Positions 41,763 to 51,100 of a stretch of DNA of 64,000 nucleotides are shown piece by piece. Positions within the stretch are counted from its first letter, which is position 1. The number at the start of each line of letters is the position of its first letter. Under the pieces are notes generated by a model. The model ran no database searches, was not told the origin of the DNA, and saw nothing but the letters and a program-made list of their open reading frames with translations. The position numbers and the translations under genes were made by a program. Source of the stretch: Lysinibacillus sphaericus (GTDB lineage Bacteria; Bacillota; Bacilli; Bacillales_A; Planococcaceae); assembly GCF_001629735.1 (NCBI RefSeq), contig NZ_CP015224.1:186001-250000 (forward strand), given 5' to 3'.

Positions 41763-43421
41763 TTATTTCTCTACTTTAACCTCTTTAAGAGAGATGTTAC
41801 CAAGGATGTCTGCCTTCATGTCTTTCACATAATCTTGTACTACAGATAGGTTCGTGTAGTAGTAAATTGGAACAACTGGGAACTCAGAAACAGCAATTGC
41901 TTCAGCTTGTTTTAAAAGCTCAAGACGTTTCGCTGGATCTGCTTCTGTATTAGATTGATCTAATAATTTTTTGTATTCTGCATTTTCCCAACCTGTATCA
42001 TTGTTACCGTTTGCAGCAGTGTCATACATTTCTAAGAATGTATAAGCATCGTTGTAGTCACCAACCCAGCCCATACGGCCAACTTGGTAGTCTAATTGGT
42101 TAAGTTTTTCTAGGTAAACTTGCCATTCAGAGTTATCTAGACCTACAGTGATTCCTAGGTTTTTAGTCCAGTTTTCTTGTACGAATTGAGCGATAGCAGC
42201 GTGTGCTTCACTAGTGTTGTAAGAAAGATTAATTTTTACATCTGCTGGGTTTGTAATACCAAGTTCTTTCATACCAGCTTCAAGTGCTGCTTTAGCACCT
42301 TCGATATCGTTATCTTTGTAGTAACCACGGTCTTCTTCAAAACCATGAACTGCGGTAGGAACCATACCTAATGCAGGTTTTTGCTCACCTTTAGTAACAT
42401 TATCAATTAAACCTTGACGATCAACTGCTAATGCTAATGCTTTACGAATGTTAGCGTTTCCAGTGATTTTATCTTTTGTATTTAGCTTGTACCAATATAC
42501 AGAAGCTTGGTCATTAATATTTAAAGATTTATCAGCTTTAAATCCATCGATAGCATCAAGTGCTACAGATTGGAATGGTGCTCCAAGATAGTCAATTTCT
42601 CCACCTTTGAACATTGTTACTGCTGTTGCTTCAGATTCAACCATACCGATATTAACAGTGTCTAAAGCCACTTTATCAGCATCCCAGTACTCTGGGTTTT
42701 TCTTTAATACGATTGTATCGTTGTGTCTCCACTCACCTAATGTGAATGGTCCGTTTGTTACAAAGTTTTCACCAGCATCTGTATACCACTCATCATTACC
42801 TTCAACTACTTTTTGGTTTAATGGTGCGTATGTTTTGAATGCTGTTAATTCTAAAAAGTAAGGTGTTGGGTTTTCTAAAGTTACTACTAATGTTTTTTCA
42901 TCTTCAGCTTTAACGCCTACGTCATCAGCAGAACCTTCACCATTATTGTATGCTGTAGCACCTTTAATTGGGTAAAGGATTGAAGCATATTCAGAAAGAT
43001 TGTCTGGGTTTAATGCCCATTTCCAAGCATATTCGAAGTCACCAGCAACTACTGGATCTCCGTTTGACCATTTAGCATCACGTAATTTAAACGTGTATGT
43101 TTTTAAGTCTTCGCTAACTTCCCAGCTTTCAGCTGCAGCTGCAACGGGACGAGCGTCTGCATCAAGCGTTGTTAATCCTTCAAAAGTATTTGTAAGAATA
43201 ACTCCAGAAGTTGTATCTGTTGCTAATGCAGGATGAAGTGATGGTGGTTCAGAAGCTACCACTACATTTAATTCGCCACCTGAAGCTGTTTCAGATGAAC
43301 CAGAATCTTTTCCATCGTCTTTTGATTTTTCAGACGAATCTCCACCGAAGCCACATGCAGCAAGTACTAAAGAAAATACTGCAAGAACTGTTAGTAATAA
43401 AAACTTTTTGTTTTTATTCAT
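41763..43421 (-). CDS. oppA: Oligopeptide-binding lipoprotein OppA (system 2)
   Basis: Peptide receptor of system 2, 552 residues. The signal peptide ends in the lipobox 'LVLAACGFGG' (Cys about 23), followed by a Ser/Lys/Asp linker. The family 5 binding domain is typical of OppA: 'SEPPSLHPALATDTTSG', 'KTYTFKLRDAKWSNGDPV', 'FVTNGPFTLGEW' and 'ALALAVDRQGLIDNVTKG'. The ATG follows AAGGGGGA. It is the first gene of its operon and is probably made in excess because of the stem-loop behind it. Confidence 0.94.
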   Translation of the reverse strand: MNKNKKFLLLTVLAVFSLVLAACGFGGDSSEKSKDDGKDSGSSETASGGELNVVVASEPPSLHPALATDTTSGVILTNTFEGLTTLDADARPVAAAAESWEVSEDLKTYTFKLRDAKWSNGDPVVAGDFEYAWKWALNPDNLSEYASILYPIKGATAYNNGEGSADDVGVKAEDEKTLVVTLENPTPYFLELTAFKTYAPLNQKVVEGNDEWYTDAGENFVTNGPFTLGEWRHNDTIVLKKNPEYWDADKVALDTVNIGMVESEATAVTMFKGGEIDYLGAPFQSVALDAIDGFKADKSLNINDQASVYWYKLNTKDKITGNANIRKALALAVDRQGLIDNVTKGEQKPALGMVPTAVHGFEEDRGYYKDNDIEGAKAALEAGMKELGITNPADVKINLSYNTSEAHAAIAQFVQENWTKNLGITVGLDNSEWQVYLEKLNQLDYQVGRMGWVGDYNDAYTFLEMYDTAANGNNDTGWENAEYKKLLDQSNTEADPAKRLELLKQAEAIAVSEFPVVPIYYYTNLSVVQDYVKDMKADILGNISLKEVKVEK

Positions 43422-44287
43422 GTGAATCCCCCTTATACAATTTTTAAGCCTTTTGTGAAGCTCCTATTTAATATACCAAAAAAATCATTGTGCACAAAAT
43501 AAAAAAGATTCAAATTTATATAGTATTATCTGACAAGTAAGAGAATAATAAATTTTTCCGATTTAACATGCTAATGAAATAGAGTGTATGTATAATAAAA
43601 ATTTGATATTTATCTATTCTGAATATCAAAAATAGAGTAAAAACAAAAAAATGATTTACTATATAGAAAATTCCTATTTTTTCGATAATAATATTAAATT
43701 TTGAAAAATGATACAAAAGTCATAGATGTAATACTTTGAGGGAATTGAATAGATTTGTAGAAAATCTAAGCAAAACTAAGTGAATTAGTTTCGTTTGCAG
43801 GTAATTTCTTGTAATTTGTGATCTCGAAATATGAATATTTCTATCTATTAATGATATATAAGAAACTTATTTTGTAATTTTCTAGGATTATCCATCTATT
43901 AAGTTGAAAAAGAAAGAATAGAGCTAATCTATGAAAAAATGTACCCATACTAAGAAAAAAATGGATTAAATGATAAATCAGTTATACCAAATATATTCTA
44001 TTGAAATAATTTCCTTGGAGAGAAGTTAGATATTATATATGCACTCAGATTAAGTTTTATTCATGCAAGATAAAGTCTATATAAACCTTGATTACTGTAC
44101 ACTCTTTACTAATTTAATCCATTTTATTTGTACTGTTTTTTTGAGGATGTCATTTGTCTTACTGGCGAGGATTGATTATGCAAATAATTACTAAAAATCT
44201 GATTTTTCAATGTTTAAGTTCTTTATAAATTTCCTGATTGAGGCAGTGTGCTTTGTTGTTCTGAAGATTTATATAACATAATAAATA
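43422..44287. other. Long AT-rich intergenic region between oppA and the chemoreceptor
   Basis: Nearly 870 bases without a recognisable gene. Composition is markedly AT-rich. A minus-strand reading of 66 codons at 43516-43716 lacks a ribosome site and has chance-like composition. The oppA promoter must be in the first 150 bases; TATATT with a weak -35 is a possibility, and TATTATCTGACAAGT (43524-43538) matches the CodY consensus at only 11 of 15 on the minus strand. I see nothing else that I can name. Confidence 0.5.
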
Positions 44288-44288
44288 A

Positions 44289-44325
44289 AAAATAGTGCAT
44301 TCCAGTATAAAGAATGCACCATTTG
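44289..44325 (-). terminator. Rho-independent terminator of the chemoreceptor gene
   Basis: On the minus strand GGTGCATTC pairs with GAATGCACT around a nine-base loop, followed by ATTTTTTATT. It lies directly after the stop at 44331. Confidence 0.85.
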
Positions 44326-44330
44326 CTTCA

Positions 44331-46016
44331 TTAAAGTTTAAACTGATTAATTTGTTGCTGTAAATCTAAGGACTTTTCGCTTAGATGCGAGGCAACCTGA
44401 TTGATTTGTTGCATAGTGATGGTCTGTTCTTTGCTAGCAGCGGCTACTATTTGAGTACTATCTGAGCTAGTCGAAGCGCCGTGAGCAATTTCTGCGACAG
44501 AGGCCGCTACTTGTTCTGCGCTAGCTGAAATTTCTTCAGAAGTTGCTGATATATCTTCTATTTGGTCTGTCATTGCATTGATGGCTTTTACGATTGCCTC
44601 AAATGCTTGTCCTGCATGTCCAATGATTTTGACACCATCTGCAACTGAATGGAGGCCATCTAAAACAGCTTTTTCTACATTTTGTGTATCCTCTTGAATC
44701 TCCTGCGTTAAGACAACGATTTGATTAGCCGATTGTTTGGATTCTTCAGCTAACTTACGGACCTCATCTGCGACAACAGCAAATCCTTTTCCATGCTCAC
44801 CCGCACGTGCTGCTTCAATGGCAGCGTTGAGTGCCAATAAATTAGTTTGATCAGTAATGGCTGTAATGACAGTTGTAATCTGGCTAATCTCTTCGGATTG
44901 TTTACTTAATTTTTGTACAAGGTTGTTGATTATTTGCGTTGAATCATGGATCACATTCATTTGTAGTTGAGCATTCTCTACGGTGCTGTTGCCGTTTGTA
45001 GCTAATTCATTTGTTGTTACAGCACTGTGATGAAGTTGTTGTGTAGCTTCTGCTATACGTTGAACACCTACAGCTGTTTCATCCATAGCATGGGCACTTT
45101 CATTGGCAGCGACGGTAGCTGCTTTAGCAACATTGGCAGTTTCATTAATACGCACCGTTATTTCATCAGCTGAGGAAGTAATTTCTTCGGTAGAAGCCGA
45201 AAGTTCTTCTACTGATGCTGTTAGATGCTCAGCATTGTCTTGAATATGGGTTAATAAATTTTTTAGGTTGCCTTTCATTGAATTAAAGGCCGTTGAAAGT
45301 TGACCAATTTCATCTTTAGTGTGGTGAGTCACATCTTGATGGTGTAATTCTCCGATAGCTATTTGGTTTGCCGCATGGACTACCGATTTTAAAGGGCGAG
45401 AAATAGTTCGCTGTATATAAACCATCAGGATAATACCAAGGGCAACACCAATAATGATAGCAATAATTGAAATGATTTGAGAGTTGAAAACAGCTTGTTT
45501 AGATTCTTGTGTAACCTTTTCAAGTTGTCCCTTTTGATAGTTCGCAATTTTATTGGATATATCCTGAATGCCTTTATTAGCCTGCTGGACTTCACCATTA
45601 ACCTTTAGCAAAGCTCCTTCTAGGTCACCAGCTTCAAAAAGTGTGAGTGCGTCAGTAGCTGATTTATTAAAAGCATCATTAAAAGCATTTAATTCTTTTG
45701 CATATGTATCCATTTCAGAGGAATTTGATTTTTCTTTGATTTCAGCTACATGCTCATCGAGTAAATTTGCATGTTCTGTGAAATTTTCTTTATTTACAGG
45801 GTTGTCTTCGATAATAATGGCGCGAATAAAAAGACCTTGCATGGCCATTTCAAATTGAATATCATCTGCTAATTCCACAAGGGCTACGTGAACTTCCAAT
45901 GCATTCTCAATCTTTTTTTCAATGTTTGAAAATAATATGAACATAATCATTAACGAAATAATTAACGTGAGAATAATGGTAAAGAAACCGAAACTTAATT
46001 TTTTGCCTACAGACAT
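44331..46016 (-). CDS. Methyl-accepting chemotaxis protein
   Basis: Transmembrane chemoreceptor, 561 residues. A first helix (about 9-31) and a second (about 178-200) flank an extracellular domain of about 145 residues, predicted helical, of the four-helix-bundle (4HB_MCP) type. HAMP follows (about 200-255, '[20 protein letters not shown]'), then methylation helices and the hairpin tip that binds CheA/CheW, '[20 protein letters not shown]' with '[15 protein letters not shown]'. The ligand is unknown; the neighbouring peptide importers are only suggestive. The ATG follows AAAGGGCG. Confidence 0.93.
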   Translation of the reverse strand: MSVGKKLSFGFFTIILTLIISLMIMFILFSNIEKKIENALEVHVALVELADDIQFEMAMQGLFIRAIIIEDNPVNKENFTEHANLLDEHVAEIKEKSNSSEMDTYAKELNAFNDAFNKSATDALTLFEAGDLEGALLKVNGEVQQANKGIQDISNKIANYQKGQLEKVTQESKQAVFNSQIISIIAIIIGVALGIILMVYIQRTISRPLKSVVHAANQIAIGELHHQDVTHHTKDEIGQLSTAFNSMKGNLKNLLTHIQDNAEHLTASVEELSASTEEITSSADEITVRINETANVAKAATVAANESAHAMDETAVGVQRIAEATQQLHHSAVTTNELATNGNSTVENAQLQMNVIHDSTQIINNLVQKLSKQSEEISQITTVITAITDQTNLLALNAAIEAARAGEHGKGFAVVADEVRKLAEESKQSANQIVVLTQEIQEDTQNVEKAVLDGLHSVADGVKIIGHAGQAFEAIVKAINAMTDQIEDISATSEEISASAEQVAASVAEIAHGASTSSDSTQIVAAASKEQTITMQQINQVASHLSEKSLDLQQQINQFKL

Positions 46017-46061
46017 ATTGATACGCCCTTTCCAAAATGCTAGTCAATCTTTTATATTTTG

Positions 46062-46090
46062 ATTTTGCTTTGCTAAAAGGTAGAAGTCAA
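46062..46090 (-). promoter_or_regulatory. Candidate SigA promoter of the chemoreceptor gene
   Basis: On the minus strand TTGACT (46090-46085, 5/6) and CAAAAT (46067-46062, 4/6) are 17 bases apart, 46 bases before the start. I looked for a SigD pattern and saw none. Confidence 0.4.
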
Positions 46091-46232
46091 TAACTGTAGT
46101 AAGAAACAGTTCAGATGATTCATATGTTTTTTTATTGTTAGTATAATAAGGAAGATTGTCTGTAAGAAACAATCAAGATGTGGCTGTTTTCATTGTTTTG
46201 TAGGACGGATTACGTGTACATAACTTTAAAAA

Positions 46233-46262
46233 AGAAAAAACCGAGAAAATTTATCTCGGTCT
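46233..46262 (-). terminator. Rho-independent terminator of rqcH
   Basis: CCGAGATAAATTTTCTCGG on the minus strand folds into a six-base stem with flanking U-A pairs and is followed by six T. It lies just after the rqcH stop. Confidence 0.85.
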
Positions 46263-46268
46263 CTATCT

Positions 46269-47963
46269 TTACGACTGCTTTTTTAATTGTAAAATGAGTG
46301 CTTCATCGGGATCGATATACAAAGTTTTTTGTTCGAAGTAAATTACAAAACCGGGTTTTGCCCCATTGGGTTTCTTAACCTGACGAATGTCTGTATAATC
46401 CACTGGAACAGAAGAAGATTCTCTTGCCTTCGAAAAATAAGCAGCTAATGTGGCAGCTTCACGTAAAGTTGTTTCATCGGGCTCGCTAGAGTGGATGACA
46501 ACATGAGAACCTGGAATATCCTTCGTGTGTAACCAGATATCTGTGCGTTTTGCAATTTTAAAAGTCAACATATCATTTTGCTTGTTGTTCTTGCCAACTG
46601 AAATGGCTGTACCTGTGGAAGAAATATAGCGTTCGGGTTCAGGTTTCACAGGTTTTTTCTTTTTCTTAGAATGGCGTAGCTTTAAATAGCCCTGTTCGGC
46701 AAGTTCTTCACGAATTTCGTCAATATCGCCAGGTGATGCTTGCTGAACTTGTTGTGCTAGCATTTCAAAGTAAGTAATTTCTTCTTGTGTTTTTTCAAGC
46801 TGTTGTTGCACCATGATTAATGCATTTTTGGCTTTGGTGTATTTCGTATAATAGCTTTGAGCGTTTTCTATAGGTGTTTTACGTTCACTGACTGGTATCG
46901 TAATCTCTTCGCTATTTTCGCTGTAGTAATTTATGACTGTAACTTCCTTGACACCCTTTTCAAAAGCATAAATATTAGCCATTAACAGCTCACCATATAA
47001 CTGAAATTGATCGAGCTTTGAGGCGCGTTCAAAGTCCTTCGTTAGCTTTTTCGTTTTTAAAGACAGTTTATCAATTTCATTTTGTAGCCATCTTTCTAAA
47101 TCACCTGCTTGCTGCTTAACACGGTCCCGTTCCGCACGTGCAAAGAATACACGATCAAGAAGCTCATGAACATTCGGATAAACTGTAATATCCCCATGTA
47201 AGTGGGTTAGTTCAATTGGTGAGAAGTAAGTTTTGTGATTAGCCAATACATACATAGGGCTCGTTCCACCATTAGAAAAACCTGCTATAAATTCTTTGAA
47301 ACATTGTACTCGATTTAATGATGGTGTCATGCGGTACAATAATTCTTCAGCATGAAGAGGTGAAAACCCAGCAAATTGTGTCACGACGTCTTTGGCATTT
47401 TTTGTTTCCGCAAAAAATATTGCTAGCTCTTCTTCTGTTACTAGTAAGGGATTCCATTTATTTTGCGTTGGTGGAGCTAAGTAAGGCTGGCCTGGTAAAA
47501 CGGTACGAAAACTATTTACAGATGGAGGCAAGTGCTTTAAACTATCAACAATTTTACCTTGCTCTTTATCAATTAAAAGTAGATTACTATGTCTACCCAT
47601 AATTTCAGCATGTAGTTGTCTAACTATAGGGTCACCAATTTCATTTTTACTTTCGATTTCTACTATTATAATACGGTCAAACCCAAGCTGTTTAACGGAG
47701 GAAATAAATCCACCCTCTAAATGCTTGCGCAGCAGCATACAAAACATAGGGGGTTCTGCTGGATTTTCAATCGTTTGTTCCGTAAGATGCACTCGTGCAT
47801 AAGAAGAATGAATAGAAAAAAGCAATTTATGATTTTTCCCGTTTGCACGAACATGTAAAACAACCTCTTGAGCGTTAGGTTGGTGTATTTTAGTAATTCG
47901 ACCTGTGACAAGTTGTTGTAGGTCGGCTGTTATTGAATAGGTAAATAAACCGTCAAATGCCAT
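46269..47963 (-). CDS. rqcH: Rqc2 homologue RqcH (NFACT family; YloA/FbpA-like)
   Basis: RqcH binds stalled 50S subunits and adds C-terminal alanine tails to nascent chains so that they are degraded. In some species the homologue was described as a fibronectin-binding protein. The 564-residue protein has the NFACT-N domain starting 'MAFDGLFTYSITADLQQLV' with 'MLLRKHLEGGFISSVKQLG', a central coiled coil, and the NFACT-R domain with 'DIWLHTKDIPGSHVVIHS'. I start at ATG 47963 behind AAAGAGGA; a longer reading adds 30 residues not in the family. YlmH at 9 kb acts in the same pathway. Confidence 0.94.
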   Translation of the reverse strand: MAFDGLFTYSITADLQQLVTGRITKIHQPNAQEVVLHVRANGKNHKLLFSIHSSYARVHLTEQTIENPAEPPMFCMLLRKHLEGGFISSVKQLGFDRIIIVEIESKNEIGDPIVRQLHAEIMGRHSNLLLIDKEQGKIVDSLKHLPPSVNSFRTVLPGQPYLAPPTQNKWNPLLVTEEELAIFFAETKNAKDVVTQFAGFSPLHAEELLYRMTPSLNRVQCFKEFIAGFSNGGTSPMYVLANHKTYFSPIELTHLHGDITVYPNVHELLDRVFFARAERDRVKQQAGDLERWLQNEIDKLSLKTKKLTKDFERASKLDQFQLYGELLMANIYAFEKGVKEVTVINYYSENSEEITIPVSERKTPIENAQSYYTKYTKAKNALIMVQQQLEKTQEEITYFEMLAQQVQQASPGDIDEIREELAEQGYLKLRHSKKKKKPVKPEPERYISSTGTAISVGKNNKQNDMLTFKIAKRTDIWLHTKDIPGSHVVIHSSEPDETTLREAATLAAYFSKARESSSVPVDYTDIRQVKKPNGAKPGFVIYFEQKTLYIDPDEALILQLKKQS

Positions 47964-48182
47964 ATGAATTCCTCTTTCCAATGATAACAAGCATCTTGGT
48001 ACTTTCGTATTTTTTTCTTGTTGCATCTGCATTCGCTTTTTAAGCCTCCGCAAAGCACTAATTGTATGTTTATCATAGCATTTTTTAGGCGAATATTAAA
48101 ATATAGCTTCAATTGTGGTAGAATTAGCTCTTATTCGATCCAATTTTTTTTGGAGATTCGTCATATTCGATAAAGCTTATGT

Positions 48183-48188
48183 TATAAT
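48183..48188 (+). promoter_or_regulatory. Candidate -10 for the yicC-gmk-rpoZ operon
   Basis: A perfect TATAAT lies 33 bases before yicC. The -35 region (GTCATA, 17-base spacer) is poor. The 258-base region between rqcH and yicC contains no other feature I recognise. Confidence 0.5.
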
Positions 48189-48221
48189 ATTCCCAGTATG
48201 CAAAGAAAGGTGTGACGAACC

Positions 48222-49097
48222 TTGGTGCGTAGTATGACTGGTTTTGGCAGAGGTGTCACAACAACTAGAGACTTTCAATTAACCGTAGAAATGCGCTCGG
48301 TCAACCATCGCTTTTTAGAAATCAATGCTAAATTTCCGAAAGAATGGCTTGAAGCTGAAATTTTTGCAAAGAAATTTATTTCTCAAGCTTTGTCACGCGG
48401 AAAAATTGATGTGATGGTATATGTGAAGGACTTAGAAAATGTAGAGCAATCTATTGAGATTAATTGGTCATTAATTGAAGCGTATCGTAAGGCAAAAGAG
48501 CAATTAGCAAGTAAAGTACCACTAGAAGAAAAATGGACGATGCAGGAGCTTTTATCGTTAGAGCAAGCACTCGTACAGCAAAAACCACAACTAACACCTG
48601 AGGATTTACTTAGTGCTGTTGAACAAGCGATTTCACAGGCGATAGAACAGCTTGTACTTATGCGTGAGCGTGAGGGGCAAGAATTGCAGGAAGTTGTTGT
48701 ACAATATAAGCAACAGTTAAAAGAACAAGTGAATCAAATACGTTCCTGTTCATCTCTTGCTGTTGAAAAATATCGTACACGATTAGTAGAACGGATTGCA
48801 GAAGTTGCAGATGGAACTTTATTAGATGACCGTTTATTAGCAGAAGTAGCGATTTTTGCAGAACGCGTTGACATTTCCGAGGAATTAGACAGATTGGATA
48901 GTCATTTTAATCAACTGGAAGAAACGTTACATGAAACGATTTCAGTCGGAAGGAAATTAGACTTTTTAATGCAGGAGATTCATCGTGAAATCAATACGAT
49001 TGGTTCAAAAAATCAATCTACAGAAGCAGCGGTTGCTGTTGTTCAGGCGAAAACAATTTTAGAAAAGATGCGTGAGCAAGTTCAAAATATCGAATAA
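48222..49097 (+). CDS. yicC: YicC family endoribonuclease-like protein (YloC)
   Basis: The 291-residue protein has the family start 'SMTGFGRG', the central acidic helical region, and the C-terminal domain with 'DFLMQEIHREINTIGSK'. The E. coli YicC protein is reported as an endoribonuclease; the role in Firmicutes is not settled. The start is TTG 48222 or GTG 48225, both near AAAGGTG. gmk follows after 43 bases; in B. subtilis the small regulator gene remA (ylzA) lies in that gap, but here there is no room for it. Confidence 0.9.
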   Translation: MVRSMTGFGRGVTTTRDFQLTVEMRSVNHRFLEINAKFPKEWLEAEIFAKKFISQALSRGKIDVMVYVKDLENVEQSIEINWSLIEAYRKAKEQLASKVPLEEKWTMQELLSLEQALVQQKPQLTPEDLLSAVEQAISQAIEQLVLMREREGQELQEVVVQYKQQLKEQVNQIRSCSSLAVEKYRTRLVERIAEVADGTLLDDRLLAEVAIFAERVDISEELDRLDSHFNQLEETLHETISVGRKLDFLMQEIHREINTIGSKNQSTEAAVAVVQAKTILEKMREQVQNIE

Positions 49098-49140
49098 CTT
49101 GCACGTGTCTGTTATAAATTAAGGGAGATATAGAGAATAA

Positions 49141-49758
<618 letters not shown>

Positions 49759-49761
49759 ACA

Positions 49762-49989
49762 ATGTTATACCCATCAGTAGATGCTTTAAAAAAAGAAATC
49801 GATTCAAAATATTCACTAGTGAGCCTTGCTTCAAAACGTGCTCGTCAAATGCAGGAAGAGCAAAATACAGAACGTTTACACAAGTACGTATCTCATAAAT
49901 ACGTAGGAAAAGCACTTGAAGAAGTAGCGGCAGGTGTTCTTACGAAAGTATCACAGGATGAGTCAACTGTGTACGAAGACGAAATCTAA
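49762..49989 (+). CDS. rpoZ: RNA polymerase omega subunit
   Basis: Omega helps to fold and hold the beta-prime subunit. The 75-residue protein starts 'MLYPSVDALKKEIDSKYSLV', keeps the core 'ASKRARQMQEEQNTERLHKY' helices and has the short acidic end typical of Bacillus omega. The ATG follows GAGGAG. A hairpin separates it from coaBC. Confidence 0.95.
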   Translation: MLYPSVDALKKEIDSKYSLVSLASKRARQMQEEQNTERLHKYVSHKYVGKALEEVAAGVLTKVSQDESTVYEDEI

Positions 49990-50034
49990 CCTCTATGTTA
50001 GTCAGCAGTTGATTTGATTATACAGAATGCCGAG

Positions 50035-50063
50035 AGCTCCCAGGGAATCCTCCTTTGGGAGCT
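50035..50063 (+). other. Hairpin between rpoZ and coaBC
   Basis: AGCTCCCA (50035-50042) pairs perfectly with TGGGAGCT (50056-50063); the loop GGGAATCCTCCTT can form a further short stem. There is no T-run, so it is not a standard terminator. It may be an RNA processing or translation-control element before coaBC. Confidence 0.4.
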
Positions 50064-50089
50064 TATCATTTGAAGGGATGACACCTAGC

Positions 50090-51100
50090 ATGAATAAAAA
50101 TATTTTACTATGTGTTTCAGGCGGGATTGCCGTATATAAAGCTGTTGCTCTTGTTAGCAAGCTATCACAAGCAGGGGCGAACGTAAAAGTGATGATGACT
50201 GCCTCTGCCAGACAGTTTGTGAATCCATTAAGCTTTCAAGTGATGTCCAAAAATGATGTTTACTTTGACACGTTTGATGAAAAAGATTCTAGTGTGATTG
50301 CCCATATTGATTTAGCGGATTGGGCTGATTTGATTTTAGTTGCACCTGCAACTGCTAATATGATTGGGAAAATGGCCAATGGAATTGCGGATGATATGGT
50401 ATCAACCACCTTACTAGCTACTACTGCGCCAGTGTGGATAGCACCAGCGATGAATGTACATATGTATGACCATCCAGCAGTAAAGCGTAATCTAGAAAGA
50501 TTAGCAGCAGATGGCTACCAATTTATTGAGCCTTCGGAAGGATTTTTAGCATGTGGCTATGTTGGAAAGGGGCGCTTAGAGGAGCCTGAAAAAATAACAG
50601 CTATTGTACTGGATTTTTTTGCAGCGCCAGCGACAATAAAGCCACTTACAAATAAAACAGTTGTAGTGACAGTTGGTGCCTTGCATGTACCGTTAGATGA
50701 GAAGCATGTGATTAGCCCACAAGCTAATGGTCTTATTGGACAGGCTTTGGCTAATGAGGCGAGGGAATTAGGCGCGCACGTTATTCAAATAGAAAATGGT
50801 AGTTTGAATGATGTGATGCAACAGCTTGAAGCCTCTAAAAATCAGAACCCAGAAATTATCTTGATACATGCAGCTAATGTACCGACAATGGAGAAAACGC
50901 CGCTTATTTCAGTAGAGGGTATCAAGGCTGTCACGTTTGGACAAGAAGTGCTTGGTGAACCCATGCTCAACATTCGATCGGATCGTTGGATAGAATTTAG
51001 TGAGGAAGCTCAGTTAAATGGGCGCATAATAGCTACGACTAATCCACAGCAATTTGCCCGCACATTATGGACCCATATTTTAAAGGGTGAGGAGCAATGA
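50090..51100 (+). CDS. coaBC: CoaBC with intact CoaC and shortened, divergent CoaB domain
   Basis: CoaC (phosphopantothenoylcysteine decarboxylase) is complete: 'CVSGGIAVYKA' start, catalytic His in 'AHIDLADWADL' (72), 'APAMNVHMYDHPA' with Asn 122, and the lid Cys 155 in 'GFLACGYVGKGRL'. The CoaB half (about 188-336, some 150 residues rather than about 210-220) is shortened. Where CoaB has a 'GxTxExID-VRxItNxSSG' motif this has 'GALHVPLDEKHVISPQANG', and the 'AAVADYRP' and 'KIKK' motifs are missing. The frame is uninterrupted, so this is not a frameshift that I can see. The start ATG 50090 has a weak site (GAAGGG); 50078 is the alternative. It overlaps priA by four bases. Confidence 0.85.
   Translation: MNKNILLCVSGGIAVYKAVALVSKLSQAGANVKVMMTASARQFVNPLSFQVMSKNDVYFDTFDEKDSSVIAHIDLADWADLILVAPATANMIGKMANGIADDMVSTTLLATTAPVWIAPAMNVHMYDHPAVKRNLERLAADGYQFIEPSEGFLACGYVGKGRLEEPEKITAIVLDFFAAPATIKPLTNKTVVVTVGALHVPLDEKHVISPQANGLIGQALANEARELGAHVIQIENGSLNDVMQQLEASKNQNPEIILIHAANVPTMEKTPLISVEGIKAVTFGQEVLGEPMLNIRSDRWIEFSEEAQLNGRIIATTNPQQFARTLWTHILKGEEQ

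Noticed and set aside
43524-43538. CodY-like sequence before system 2 oppA
   Set aside because: Only 11 of 15 positions match; such matches are frequent by chance in AT-rich DNA.
43516-43716. Minus-strand open frame of 66 codons upstream of oppA
   Set aside because: No ribosome site; chance-like composition; overlaps the region where the oppA promoter should be.
30400-46262. Genomic island borders around the transporter region
   Set aside because: No integrase, tRNA site, direct repeats or transposase fragments flank it, so an island cannot be claimed from this window alone.
50640-51100. Frameshift as the cause of the odd CoaB half
   Set aside because: The frame continues to a natural stop coupled to priA, and I saw no alternative frame carrying the missing CoaB motifs.
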